40,599 nucleotides of DNA. Source: Basidiobolus meristosporus CBS 931.73. Taxonomy: Eukaryota > Basidiobolomycota > Basidiobolomycetes > Basidiobolales > Basidiobolaceae. The notes under the pieces are model-generated. The model did not search any database. It was not told where the DNA came from and saw only the letters and a list, made by a program, of their open reading frames with translations. The stretch is taken from assembly GCA_002104905.1 (NCBI GenBank), contig MCFE01000741.1, positions 1 to 40,599 on the forward strand. Reading direction: 5' to 3'. Both the position numbers and the translations under genes were made by a program. Of this stretch, positions 1 to 8,848 are shown piece after piece; positions within the stretch are counted from its first letter, which is position 1, and the number at the start of each line of letters is the position of its first letter.

Positions 1-173
1 GTCTTCAGGAGTGGCGGAGCGTGCGACACAATACTGATTTGCTGGAACGGATGCCTGTACATGGCAGTTGTACACGTATATCTGATCAAAACACTAACAA
101 TCAAAGTAGCAGCTCACACATATGTTAGATGCTCACAGTGCAATGAGCATAATACAGCTGGGTCAAAGGAATG

Positions 174-179
174 TTTATT
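174..179 (-). terminator. Poly(A) signal AATAAA
   Basis: TTTATT on the plus strand reads AATAAA on the minus strand, about 80 bp downstream of the stop of the 72-aa gene. Confidence 0.5.
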
Positions 180-258
180 ACTTCACAATGCTTCAGCTAA
201 ATATCCTTAACAGCAACATCTCCAAGAGTCCCCCGGAAACGTAGACACCAGCCAGACC

Positions 259-477
259 CTACGAGATTACCCATGTCTGGCTATCCACGCAGGCGGTCCC
301 CTTTCTCCCTTCAAGGATCTGCTTGAAGGACAGCTCGCCAGTTCCGGGTCCTCTCCAAGTCCAGCGAATCCCTTTGACTGTGACTGAGGCGTAGTTCCCG
401 TTGTTAGCTCTCTTGGCTCTGGCAATTTCTTCTCTGACATCGGCAGAATACAAACGGGCTTCTTGATCGGATACCAT
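259..477 (-). CDS. Small hypothetical protein, 72 aa
   Basis: The frame opens at an ATG at 475-477 in a good context (GCCATGG) and ends at 259. In-frame codons further upstream offer no ATG, only TTG. A TATA box (TATAAAG on the minus strand, 532-538) lies about 55-60 bp before the ATG, and an AATAAA signal (174-179) lies about 80 bp after the stop, so this looks like a complete short transcription unit. The product is soluble, with no signal peptide or membrane segment. Its N-terminal third is charged and probably helical (REEIARAKRANNG), followed by a Trp/Gly segment (IRWTWRGPGTGEL) and a single Cys. I do not recognise the family. A splice donor near the 3' end could extend it, but I see no convincing acceptor. 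Confidence 0.5.
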   Translation of the reverse strand: MVSDQEARLYSADVREEIARAKRANNGNYASVTVKGIRWTWRGPGTGELSFKQILEGRKGTACVDSQTWVIS

Positions 478-531
478 GGCTGAGGAAGTGGAGTGCAATA
501 AGTCTTGAGACTAACAAGCCCACACCTGCTG

Positions 532-538
532 CTTTATA
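532..538 (-). promoter_or_regulatory. TATA box of the 72-aa gene
   Basis: TATAAAG on the minus strand, upstream of the ATG at 477. The form matches the TATA boxes of the other small genes in the window. Confidence 0.5.
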
Positions 539-729
539 TCACCTTATCCAGGTGGTGGCTTAGTGTTGTGTCATTATGCTAACGGCTGCTTCATGCGCCC
601 ATTTCTACTAAGTATAGCGGCTTCCCACCTAAAGTGCTGAGTCTTAGGCCAAGCTTAGAGAAATGATCCAGAAATCATGAATGGTTACAGTTGAGGCCAA
701 ATCTGCAACATTACCTGAGGAAACCAGTA

Positions 730-1008
730 CTAGCTAAACACATCCATGAATATTTCCTTCATGCCGGCACCGTCTCTATGCACCATGCCGGTCATTGGTG
801 ACAAGGATTTGCACCAATCAGCAATGAGTCTGTTCTTGAAATAACAGGTTATATAATCAACCTGCCCAAAAGAATGACCGTGGTAGTCGGTGGCTGAGCT
901 CTTAATCCGACGCTGTACTCCATCTGTGGCAGGGTAAAGTTTGCAATAGATAAGTGCATGTGTCTTGCAAGAAAGCATCGCCATCCAAGCTATCAATGGT
1001 AGCAGCAT
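730..1008 (-). CDS. Small secreted-type protein, 92 aa
   Basis: The first ATG in this frame is at 1006-1008; the frame ends with TAG at 730-732. The N-terminus (MLLPLIAWMAMLSC) is hydrophobic and followed by small/polar residues, which reads as a signal peptide of about 18 residues. The predicted mature part is about 70 residues, rich in basic and aromatic residues, with Cys in the contexts YCK, TCY and WCK. No family is recognised. A degraded relative lies immediately upstream (1202-1372), so the locus was tandemly duplicated. No clear AATAAA is visible downstream, which lowers confidence that it is expressed. Confidence 0.4.
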   Translation of the reverse strand: MLLPLIAWMAMLSCKTHALIYCKLYPATDGVQRRIKSSATDYHGHSFGQVDYITCYFKNRLIADWCKSLSPMTGMVHRDGAGMKEIFMDVFS

Positions 1009-1201
1009 AGATAAAGCGTAACACAAATAAAGTGAACAGGCACAATTGGCTTGTTTCTTGACAAATAACTAATTGAAAACGCGTGTACTACAACAAGAAA
1101 TTCCAAGGCAGCCTCAACTATCCCAAGCACTATCCACTCAATATCCCCAACTCTTGGCAAAAAACTAACCAATTTATTCTCGCCTGTACTGTGCTGTACA
1201 C

Positions 1202-1372
1202 CCCATGACAGTCATATCATTCACCAATCAGCAACAACCCTAGGTTCTTGTAATAACTGGTTAATTTAATAAGCCTGCCCCAAAGCTTGACTGTGGTTGC
1301 TGCTCTCCAGTTGCGGCAGGGTCAGATCAGCAATATATTTAATCATGTGTACAGCAAGAAAACAGCACTACC
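1202..1372 (-). pseudogene. Decayed tandem copy of the 92-aa secreted-type gene
   Basis: Blocks of sequence match 784-983 in the same order: the region around CACCAATCAGCAA, the stretch TTCTTG-aATAAC-GGTTA, the CCTGCCC/GACYGTGGT block and the GCAGGGT block. Indels and in-frame stops break the reading frame, so no protein is possible. Confidence 0.5.
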
Positions 1373-1790
1373 AAAGGACAATACCTTCCAGGCAATGACA
1401 GGACTATTGTAAGAGACACTTGCCTTAAAGATGGAATAAAGATACCAAAAGTGCATGTTAAGCTCACAGGACTACACTGATACAAAGGAGTACCAAACCC
1501 CATTGAAATTGACCGCAACGACCTTGGACTTTCTCGACGGTAACCCTTAAGCTCATTAGTAAAAAATTACCAAAGTCCTTACTAACACGGATAGTTATTG
1601 CAAAAACTGAGAGAATTTTGAATGATATTAAGGATATCATTGACCAGATCGCCCTCATTCTTTACACTTTGAAGTGCAGCCTATACTGTGTAGCCCTGGT
1701 ACGAAGAGGTAAAGTAGCAAAGGTTAAATCAATCTAGCTCGCATAAAGCTAGTGCTATGAACGAAGCCTAATTGAGTGGGATCGAGGTGA
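1373..1790. other. Intergenic, no supported gene
   Basis: This stretch separates the minus-strand pair from the B/A pair. A 64-codon minus-strand frame (1464-1658) starts with an ATG and a hydrophobic stretch, but it has no TATA box, no poly(A) signal and no relative in the window, so I do not call it. Confidence 0.4.
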
Positions 1791-1797
1791 TATAAAT
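1791..1797 (+). promoter_or_regulatory. TATA box of family B gene B1
   Basis: TATAAAT lies 41 bp before the ATG at 1832, the same spacing as in the array B genes. It is only 20 bp before an upstream ATG at 1811, so it favours 1832 as the start. Confidence 0.7.
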
Positions 1798-1831
1798 CGG
1801 CAAAATTCGCATGAGACTCCACCAGCCAGTC

Positions 1832-2356
1832 ATGCAGCTTTCCTTCCTCTTGCTAGTTTCCGCCATCGCTTCATTGCAAGCAATTTCCGCTACCCCACTC
1901 GGTGACTCCCAGGTAGCCTTCACCAATGAGCCATGCGTCGAGCAACAGGGTGCTTGTTATCAGGACACTTCGGCCCCCAGTCAAGAATACCAGCCGTCAA
2001 CTGAGGAGGGGGATGATTCGGAGATGAGTGCTCCAATGCAGACAAGCGAGACTTCGGGTGAGCAGTCAGGATTCTCTGGGTTGCAAGGGTTCGATATTTC
2101 CAATCTTCAACCATCCCAAGCCTTGCTGGACAAAATCAATGGCCATTCCTCCAGTAAAGCCAATGCCTTGTCCAACTCAAACCAATTCGACCAAGCGCAA
2201 GTCATTGATCAAACCCTGTACCAGCCCAAGCAGCAACAGCCACAAATTATCATCACTCAGCCAGCAGCGCGTGCGCTTAGAGGTGGGTACAAGAAGTATA
2301 AGAGATCTGCTCGTCGCCACTTCAAAGTGAGATATTTCAGTGGAAACAGACATTAA
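1832..2356 (+). CDS. Family B secreted basic-tail protein (B1), 174 aa
   Basis: This is a single-copy relative of the array B genes and may be their founder. I chose the ATG at 1832 over the in-frame ATG at 1811 because it aligns with the array B starts (MQL-) and sits exactly 41 bp after the TATA box. The N-terminus is a clear signal peptide (MQLSFLLLVSAIASLQAISA). The mature protein has a C-x6-C-Y pair, an acidic Ser/Glu-rich stretch, the core that starts ALLDKING and ends VIDQTLYQP, a Gln-rich linker and a basic tail that starts KKYKRSARRHFK and ends SGNRH. A Lys-Arg site in the tail could be a Kex2-type processing site. It is followed 361 bp later by a family A gene on the same strand. 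Function is unknown; the family is defined only by its copies in this window. Confidence 0.8.
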   Translation: MQLSFLLLVSAIASLQAISATPLGDSQVAFTNEPCVEQQGACYQDTSAPSQEYQPSTEEGDDSEMSAPMQTSETSGEQSGFSGLQGFDISNLQPSQALLDKINGHSSSKANALSNSNQFDQAQVIDQTLYQPKQQQPQIIITQPAARALRGGYKKYKRSARRHFKVRYFSGNRH

Positions 2357-2670
2357 GTCCAGTAAAAGCAAATTTACGAAATAAAATGAGCAATATATTA
2401 CTAGGCATACTGATGATGTACAAGTATTCAAGAATTTACTGATATGCACACGCAGAAATAGCGTTCCTTATCGTTGTAAATAGTGGCATAATTTGTATTG
2501 AAGAGAATTATGGGCAGTGGTGATAGAACCATATAATATATACAGAGGCTGTCATTCCAGCGCATGTGTTTTATATGTTACAGGTTTCCTCAATAAAGTC
2601 CATAACAGAATGTATCTAATAATACTCACTTTATGCCCTCAGTTTAACCTTATTATATAGCCTCCCATGC

Positions 2671-2677
2671 TATATAG
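2671..2677 (+). promoter_or_regulatory. TATA box of family A gene A1
   Basis: TATATAG starts exactly 47 bp before the ATG at 2718. The four array A genes show the same 47-bp spacing. The 361-bp gap between B1 and A1 otherwise holds only the B1 3' end and this promoter. Confidence 0.7.
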
Positions 2678-2717
2678 CGTCGTATGCAACTAACTTATTT
2701 TTCAGCTATTCTTCAGC

Positions 2718-3215
2718 ATGCGCTCTACTACCATAGCAGTGATTCTAGGCCTTGTCGCTCTTCAAGTTGCCGTTGCTGCCCCAATCGGCTGTTCTTCTCC
2801 ATGCACTCGCGAGTATAGAAGGGTGCATTATCGCAGCTTACCATGTGCACAGTATGCGAGCGGTTGCTACCAAAACGCTCGAGTTTTGCCTGTCGTTAAG
2901 ACGACGAATGTCCAATCCCCGTTATTGCGCCAGGTTTTCACCACGGTGACCAGAAAGCACGACAACCTGAACATTGCTAACGCCAACAGCAACAAAGGCT
3001 TCAATGTCAAGTATCAAGCAGGGCCCAGTCTCGAACTGGAGGGTAGGGCCAATGCATTAGAATATGCTAAGCAAAAGGGAGCAGAACACTTGGAAGATAG
3101 TTCTTTCTCTCCCTACGTTCTGATGCAGCCCACCCAAGATATACAATACACAGCCCCTGTGGCAGAGATGCAATGCGTAGAAGATTGTCCAGAGCAAAAC
3201 GTTCAATACAATTAG
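2718..3215 (+). CDS. Family A secreted Cys protein (A1), 165 aa
   Basis: A signal peptide (MRSTTIAVILGLVALQVAVA) is followed by an N-terminal Cys module C-x3-C...C-x6-C-Y-Q with a basic REYRRVHYR stretch. Next come the core LLRQV...HDNLN, a Gly/Ser/Glu region (QAGPSLELEGRANALEYAKQ) and a C-terminal C-x3-C. The array copies carry two and a half 20-residue C-terminal repeats; this one has a single C-x3-C unit, so it is 27 residues shorter. It is intact, intronless, has a TATA box at -47 and AATAAA at 3280-3285. It lies downstream of B1 in the same B-then-A order found throughout the window. Not recognised from any known family; an extracellular role is inferred from the signal peptide. Confidence 0.8.
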   Translation: MRSTTIAVILGLVALQVAVAAPIGCSSPCTREYRRVHYRSLPCAQYASGCYQNARVLPVVKTTNVQSPLLRQVFTTVTRKHDNLNIANANSNKGFNVKYQAGPSLELEGRANALEYAKQKGAEHLEDSSFSPYVLMQPTQDIQYTAPVAEMQCVEDCPEQNVQYN

Positions 3216-3279
3216 TGCGATGACATGAGCTGAAGATGTAGGCAGCCAGTCACCACATTATTAGTAAAAATCCTCAATC

Positions 3280-3285
3280 AATAAA
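3280..3285 (+). terminator. Poly(A) signal of A1
   Basis: AATAAA lies 65 bp after the A1 stop codon. The rest of the stretch up to the tRNA gene shows nothing I can call. Confidence 0.55.
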
Positions 3286-3584
3286 GTTCAAATGACATTC
3301 TTATATTGTGTTACTTATGATTAGCTTTTACTTGCACACACCTGTATCATGATCAGAGCTGCGGGCATTAATATTAGATATCCACTTACGTACTAACATA
3401 CTCACCCCTCAGTCTTTAGTGATGCTGCCCTCCACCGAAGAGTTTGATATTGGAGAGAATATCTGGCAGGGTTACCGGATTGATTTTGGTAACACAAAGA
3501 TTCGAGATTGACAGACTGCCCAGTGACTGTTAGCATTGTGATATTTCCTCTTATCGTTTTTGTGGAAGCTAAGAGTAAAATGGA

Positions 3585-3666
3585 TGATGAGGGTGGGGTT
3601 CGAACCCACGCCTCCGAAGAGACTGCGACCTGAACGCAGCGCCTTAGACCACTCGGCCACCTCACC
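3585..3666 (-). tRNA. tRNA-Leu (anticodon CAG)
   Basis: An 82-nt cloverleaf folds on the minus strand. The 7-bp acceptor stem is GGTGAGG/CCTCATC with one G-T pair and discriminator A. The D arm is GCC/GGC around GAGTGGTCTAA. The anticodon stem CTGCG/CGCAG carries loop TTCAGGT, with anticodon CAG at 3630-3632. There is a long class II variable arm (CTC-TTCG-GAG) and a T arm GTGGG-TTCGAAC-CCCAC. There is no intron and no encoded CCA. The long variable arm and the anticodon both fit leucine, reading CUG as in the standard code. Confidence 0.93.
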
Positions 3667-4117
3667 AGCTTGTACTTGGACCTTACGAAAGAGTTTCGAA
3701 TCAAATGTTCTTGAAGTGCTAGCCATCACTCGAAGCAAGCATCATAAAGTACTCTTTACCTATTGTTTTGTCGTTACCCATCAGTGTCTTTTCATAGTGA
3801 AGATATGGCAATCGAATTTACGATCAATAAATACAAAATCCCGGATTTGGCAGACTAAATTAACTGAAAATCAGTGGATGCTCAAGAAACATAGATCTTT
3901 TCCTATATAATGATCAATAAATCGGAGCAATTGTCTAGATGATACTGAGTAGTGAGTAATGGTCGTTCAAGACACTGTTGTTATCGATGCACAAATGTAA
4001 GAGATATGGCTTAGTGATGAATTCAATCCAAGAAAAGCACTACTTTATACCGGATGAACTAGACTGTTTAATCATCTGTCTCCAAACGTGATTAATATTA
4101 AAGTTGCATGTTGTGTG
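3667..4117. other. Intergenic, no gene seen
   Basis: A/T-rich stretch between the tRNA and the Cys-rich locus. A plus-strand frame here overlaps the tRNA complement and is not credible as a gene. Confidence 0.4.
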
Positions 4118-4120
4118 ACT

Positions 4121-4803
4121 TATAAACCAAGAAGGTATAATAACGAATATAAAGGCCGTAGAGGAGTGTCTACTCAAGATATCCTCTTAGCCAGTGCTTT
4201 GATACTTGCATCCTCTTTTGCCGCTCCTCTTGAACGCAACCAACCCAATACTACGGCAACCCTCGAGTATGTAGAGCTATATAAAAACGTAAAGGCGTGT
4301 AATGAAGAATTTCCATCTTCATTCTGGACACGAAGTAAGGTTCGCAGAATGCGTGAGGATGATCCAGGAGCTTTCTCAAAGCCTAGGTATACAGAGTGGA
4401 AGCGTGGCAAAGCAGTGTTCATGATGCAACTGATGGGATTGACGTATTTTTTGTCTCCCTGGATCGCTTTTAGAAGACAGAAAAAGCCGGGAGAACTTAA
4501 GCCTAGTCTGTGGGGTTACCCAGCAAAAAGGCGGCAATGATATTTGCGGTTGTAACAAAGATTGCTGCGGGAGAGGAGCAAGTGCGGAAACAGTAACTTT
4601 CAAGGAATTTAGTGGCATGGTTGAGTAGGGATTATCTCGTATAGTATTGGATATGCAGCACAAAGCGTTGTTACATCAACAATATACAAGGGCAGCATAT
4701 AAGTATCATTCGGTCACTCTTACTAACGCTTAAGTCATGTTGTAGTGGCTCCGAATATCAGACACGTACCAAGGACTCGGACTGTTGCGGCAAGAACATC
4801 TAA
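4121..4803 (+). pseudogene. Unresolved Cys-rich secreted-protein locus (spliced or decayed)
   Basis: A TATAAAC (4121-4127) precedes an open frame to 4540. That frame includes a signal-peptide-like segment (ILLASALILASSFAAPLE) but has no ATG near its 5' end. A GTAAGG donor-like site lies at 4335. Another frame (4443-4628) is open and carries closely spaced Cys, including CGCNKDCCG. A third (up to 4803) carries CCSG and DSDCCG. Between them is a textbook branch point TACTAAC (4721-4727) followed by AG acceptors. The parts suggest a spliced gene for a short secreted Cys-rich protein, or the wreck of one. I could not find a splice pattern that joins all parts in frame. It shares no clear core with families A, B or C. 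Confidence 0.3.
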
Positions 4804-4995
4804 GCATCACTATCGCCAACGTCGCCTTTCCCTTTCTTCAGTATCTACTTCTAGCTTTATACTATAAAGCATCTGGTTGACATTAAATGCTGATTACTAT
4901 TTCGTGTATGCACTGTCTCACTTACGAGAATCACCAGCTAGGCATAAGGATCATTTTTAAGAAATAGCAAACGGTGAGGCACCCAGGCTAAATCA

Positions 4996-5075
4996 AGAGT
5001 GGGATCGAGAAGGTGATATAAATCGGGAGAGTACAAGAAGCCACGCCGCTTTAAAGATACTAGGATTAGCACTAG
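4996..5075 (+). pseudogene. Family B remnant (promoter fused to tail)
   Basis: The promoter block GAGTGGGATCGAG...GATATAAATCGG matches the B1 promoter at 1774-1799. It runs straight into the end of the coding region (TACAAGAAG...CGCCGCTTTAAAG), so nearly the whole gene is deleted. Confidence 0.5.
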
Positions 5076-5335
5076 TATGCTCCAGAAAATCATGGTGAGT
5101 TCCACAAAACAATGGAGGAAATGAGTAAAAATAAGAACTATGGACATGCGTAAGGGGAATGCAAATAAAAATATATAAATACTGATGGAGCCCAAACAAT
5201 CGTTAGGAGTGTGCCCGCAACAGCATAGCGATAGTGTGAGTAGTGACCTGATATGTCAACGAAAGGTGAGATATGAAATAGCAATTTGTCCAGCCAAGCC
5301 TATATACCAGCCCACAAATACGTTATTCACTTCAC

Positions 5336-5768
5336 ATGCGCTCTTTTACCGTAGCAGTGATTCTAGACCTTGCCGCAATCGGCGGTTACTCTCCATTCAC
5401 TCGCGAGTATAGAAGGGTTCATTATCGCAGTTTACCATGTGTTTAGTATGCGAATGGTTGCTACCAAAACGTTCGAGTTTTGCCTATTGTTAAGTCGTCC
5501 AATGCTCAATCCCCGTTATTGTGCCAGATTTGACCACGGTGACCAGAAAGCACAATAACCTGAACATTGCTAATGCCAACAGCAATAAAGGCTTCAATGT
5601 CAAGTATCAAGCAGGACCCAGTCTCGAACCGGAGGGTGGGGCCAACGCACTGAAATACGCCAAGCAAAAGGGAGCGAAACACCCGGACAATAGCTCTTCG
5701 TATCCCTACGTTCTGATGTAGTCCACCCAAGATGTAGCAGAGACCGAACAAAATGCTCAATACAATTG
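5336..5768 (+). pseudogene. Family A pseudogene
   Basis: The ATG and first part of the signal peptide are present, but about 25 bp covering the end of the signal peptide are missing. A TAG at 5444-5446 replaces a Gln codon (about codon 37), and a 1-bp loss near 5530 brings in TGA. The rest still aligns with A1 through the core and the QAGPSLEPEGGANALKYAKQKG region. The original stop has become TGG at about 5766. Confidence 0.75.
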
Positions 5769-6400
5769 GTGTGCTGACAATTGCGCCTATCAGATAAATC
5801 AACCTAAACTGAGGATATTGGGTAGGCAAAACAAATAAACATTCTTTGCACGACTACTCTACTCTCACAGTCTCATTGACTATCAATCCATCGCAGATAC
5901 AGTGTACTGGTCCAAAAAAAATCGACAGACACCAAAGGAATAGGGGCACTCCACATTTGGTTGGTGGCAAGAGAGAAGTCCAAACAGCGTTGTGTATCAA
6001 CAACCGCATTTGAAGATACTTTGGGATGTCAGCAAGCTCTTGTGAGCGCCAGTTCCAACGTTTACATACTTACTCCATCGAACTTTAAAATAAATGTATC
6101 AATATTGGGAGGTAAATTGCCGTTTAAGTCAACATACCATTGTATTATTCGTGAGACGCAAAACGACTCGTACTACGATCTTTCAAGCGTGCACTCAGGA
6201 ATGGCACTGGTTATTATCATAGTCAATGTTTGCAGTCCCGAGCAGTATACATAATACAGTTATCCAACATTACCCAAGAAACATAGTTTAACTTAGATTA
6301 TTTACTCAAGATTCAAAAACTCTTAGCTGACTGGCAGATCTGCTAATTCTGAAGAAATATATTGCTATACATTGCGGGTACAAATCTCTACATTTTGTTT

Positions 6401-7378
6401 CTATGCTACAAGTTCTGGATACTTCACCAAATCTTCACTCAGCTTCCAAAGTTGTTGGGCATTAGAGTCATCCAAAGCATAAGGCCGCGCGGTCTCATTG
6501 CTAACCTTTGCATCTTCAAGATATGAGCCAGACTGATTAACAATCGAGGGGTCAAAGGCAGCAACAATGTGAGTTGCCGCTCCCTGAGGGATGGTTTTCC
6601 AAGTAAGGGATTTCAGAGCCTCTTCTGACATCCAGGGCTGGCCATCAGCATCCAGGAAGTTCTCCTTAAATTCGTCGGCGAGATTCAAGTGATTGGCCAA
6701 GTTTGTGGATATAACACCAGGGTGAAGACTGAAGGCCACTAGTCCCTTACTTTTGTAGCGGTTGCTCAACTCCTTGGTAAAGAGAATAATGGCGGTTTTA
6801 GACTGACCATAGGCCTGCCATTTTTCGTACGTTCTGCCGTCGGAAAACCCAGGATCCGCAAAGCGGATTTTGGATATTTGATGGCCTGAGCTAGATACAT
6901 TTACTACGCGTGGACCTCGAGAGGAAGCCAAGAGCCGATCTAGTATCAGGTTTGTGAAAAGGAAAGGTGCCAAGTAATTAATCCCAAACTGCGCTTCAAA
7001 CCCATCTTTTGTTCTACTGTATGGTGCAGCCATGATTGCGGCATTGTTGATTAGCACGTCAATAGGCTCGGTATATTCATTCACCTCCTTGGCAGCATCT
7101 CGAACCGAATCCAAAGAGGCAAGATCGATCACGAGCGATCGTAGGTTTGCACTTGGTGTCTCTTGCTTGATTTTCCCAATGGTCTCGTCGAGAGAACTCT
7201 GTCTCCTGCCTGCAACGATCACCAGCTTGGCACCGTACTTTGCAATTACTCTGGCGGCTTCGGCACCAAGGCCACCCCAAGTAGCACCTGTGATAAGCAC
7301 AGTTTTTCCCTTGATGCTGTCAGAGAACACCATAGCGGCCTCCTCAGATGTAGTGTCTTTTCCGAAAGTGTGGGACAT
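6401..7378 (-). CDS. Short-chain dehydrogenase/reductase, 325 aa
   Basis: NAD(P)-dependent oxidoreductase of the SDR family, closest in layout to fungal WWOX/retinol-dehydrogenase-like members. Taking the start at 7378, the cofactor loop is TGATWGGLG at residues 30-38, a one-residue-longer form of TGxxxGxG as in fungal TGVSPGGLG-type SDRs. An Arg pair (GRR, 57-59) suggests NADP(H) preference. NNAA lies at 111-114, the catalytic Ser in VNVSSSGH at about 161-163, and YxxxK is Y189-K193 (YGQSK), followed by HPG. An in-frame ATG at 7486 would add 36 residues without SDR features; 7378 gives the usual family length. It is intact and intronless, the only recognisable metabolic gene here, and lies between two copies of a 1.27-kb repeat. 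Substrate unknown. Confidence 0.93.
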   Translation of the reverse strand: MSHTFGKDTTSEEAAMVFSDSIKGKTVLITGATWGGLGAEAARVIAKYGAKLVIVAGRRQSSLDETIGKIKQETPSANLRSLVIDLASLDSVRDAAKEVNEYTEPIDVLINNAAIMAAPYSRTKDGFEAQFGINYLAPFLFTNLILDRLLASSRGPRVVNVSSSGHQISKIRFADPGFSDGRTYEKWQAYGQSKTAIILFTKELSNRYKSKGLVAFSLHPGVISTNLANHLNLADEFKENFLDADGQPWMSEEALKSLTWKTIPQGAATHIVAAFDPSIVNQSGSYLEDAKVSNETARPYALDDSNAQQLWKLSEDLVKYPELVA

Positions 7379-8164
7379 TTTGATTGACTCAGTCTTCAGG
7401 CGAAGGTGGCAATAAATAGGAGTCACCAAGTGCAGGCCCATGTGATCATCTTTCTCAGCAGCTTTTTGTGGGTGGTGAGCGGCCACTTAGAATGTAATGT
7501 TCCCAATTCGTAGGGTATCCGCAGCATTTACTGGAAGTCTACTCGTGTGCCCAATCATGATGGTAATGTCGCGGTATTGGGTATATACGTAGGCCACATA
7601 CAGAAGCTTATCAATATGATTAGGTCGATCATCTGTAACAGTTGGCAGTCATATCACCCGAAATCCGCAGTAAGGTTACTGACCCAAATTTACGGATCAT
7701 CAATACCCGAGTTTGTGGAAAATCACAGCCCATGACAAGCTGACTATTCCATATGGAGAATGTTTCCGATTGATTGCGGATTGATGTTTAGATCTATGCA
7801 AACGTTCCCGTGGTTAAGAGTTTAGCCAGCAAATTTGTTTAGTTGGCTAATGTGCATATTAATCGTCAATAAACAACTACTAGAGGCAAATGTGAATATC
7901 AATCATTATTAAACAGCTACTATATTGCCACGTAGATATCCATTTTGAAGCCGCGAAAAAATCTATGTAATTGATGGCAATGTCTAGTACGCAGTATAGG
8001 CTTGTATGTTTAAAACATTACATAAGCGACGTTGGCTGTACCATTAGTCAGTAAGAGTTTCTAACCATCTCTACAACCTAAGCCAACGTAGAATTTGGGT
8101 ACAAAAACAGTGGCTACAAAACGTAAATTAATTTCAAGCGACATATATAATCTATTCCTCAGAG
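7379..8164. other. Intergenic region upstream of the SDR gene
   Basis: It must hold the SDR promoter, but I see no clear TATA box at a usual distance. A 62-codon plus-strand frame at 7547 starts with GTG and has no support. The rest is A/T-rich with no gene. Confidence 0.4.
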
Positions 8165-8179
8165 CTAGTAAACGAAAGT

Positions 8180-8215
8180 GAGTTAGATATTTCAGCGGAA
8201 ACAGATACTAGGATT
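8180..8215 (+). pseudogene. Family B 3' end remnant
   Basis: Only the last codons of a B gene (the RYFSGN region) survive, followed by ATACTAGGATTAGCA as in the other copy of the repeat. Confidence 0.5.
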
Positions 8216-8443
8216 AGCAATAGAAAATAAAGACGAAATATAAGGTTTGGTCATGGTGAGTTCCACCAAATAATAGAAGAAAATTGAAAAAATAGGAGAA
8301 TGCAAAATACGGATGGTACTCAAACAGCATCGTAATAGTGTGAGTAATGACCTGATTAATCCATGAAATATATAATAGCAATTTGGCCAGCTAAACCATA
8401 TTATATGCTATATAACAGCCCACAAATACGTTATTCACTCCAC

Positions 8444-8848
8444 ATGCGCTTTATTACCATAGCAGTAATTCTAAGCCTTGCCACCATTCAAGATGCCGTT
8501 GCTGCCCCAATCGGCTGTCATTCTCCATGCACTCGCGAGTATAGAGGGGTTCATTATCGCAGCTTACCATGTGCACAGTATGCGAACGATTGCTACCAAA
8601 ACGTTCGAGTTTTGCCTGTCGTTAAGACGTCGAGTGTCCAATCCCCGGTATTACTTCAGGTTTTCAGCACGGTGACCAGAAAGCACGATAGCCTGAACAT
8701 CGTTAATGTCAGCAGCAATAAAGGCTTCAACGTCAAGTATCAAGTACGACCCAGTCTCGAACCGGAGGGTGGGGCCAACGCGCTGGAATACGCCAAGCAA
8801 AAGGAAGCGAAAACCCAGATAATAGCTCTTCATATTTCTACGTTCTGA
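8444..8848 (+). pseudogene. Family A gene truncated by frameshift (134 codons)
   Basis: The ATG at 8444 opens a normal signal peptide (MRFITIAVILSLATIQDAVA), the four-Cys N-terminal module, the core (LLQV...HDSLN) and the SLEPEGGANALEYAKQK region. A short deletion near 8805-8820 then shifts the frame: the C-terminal C-x3-C part is lost and the frame ends at 8848 with an unrelated tail. A TATATAA at 8409 lies 35 bp before the ATG, as in the pseudogene at 5336 but unlike the 47 bp of intact A genes. It might still make a shortened secreted protein, so the pseudogene label is tentative. Confidence 0.65.

Larger units (their letters stand above)
4996..6262 (+). repeat. Left copy of a direct repeat of about 1.27 kb flanking the SDR gene
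   Basis: The same order of parts recurs at about 8165-9432: a B-gene remnant, an intergenic stretch, a damaged A gene, then a 3' stretch with the AAATAAACATTC and TTGAAGATACTTTGGGATGTCAG blocks. The last part also resembles the 5' flank of the array C1 genes (ACGACTCGTACTACG and CACACAGGAATGGC blocks). The stretch 5769-6400 holds no gene apart from this repeat; a frame at 5961-6254 is broken in the other copy. Confidence 0.7.

Noticed and set aside
1464-1658. 64-codon minus-strand frame with a hydrophobic N-terminus
   Set aside because: No TATA box, poly(A) signal or relative. A donor and a branch-point-like TTACTAAT inside it would give only a 37-bp intron and a shifted frame.
1811-1831. 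Upstream ATG as the start of B1
   Set aside because: Too close to the TATA box (20 bp); the ATG at 1832 fits both the family start and the 41-bp spacing.
3402-3910. Overlapping frames on both strands around 3.4-3.9 kb
   Set aside because: They run through the tRNA-Leu gene and have no conserved features.
7547-7735. 62-codon plus-strand frame upstream of the SDR gene
   Set aside because: GTG start, no promoter or relative, and it lies where the SDR promoter should be.
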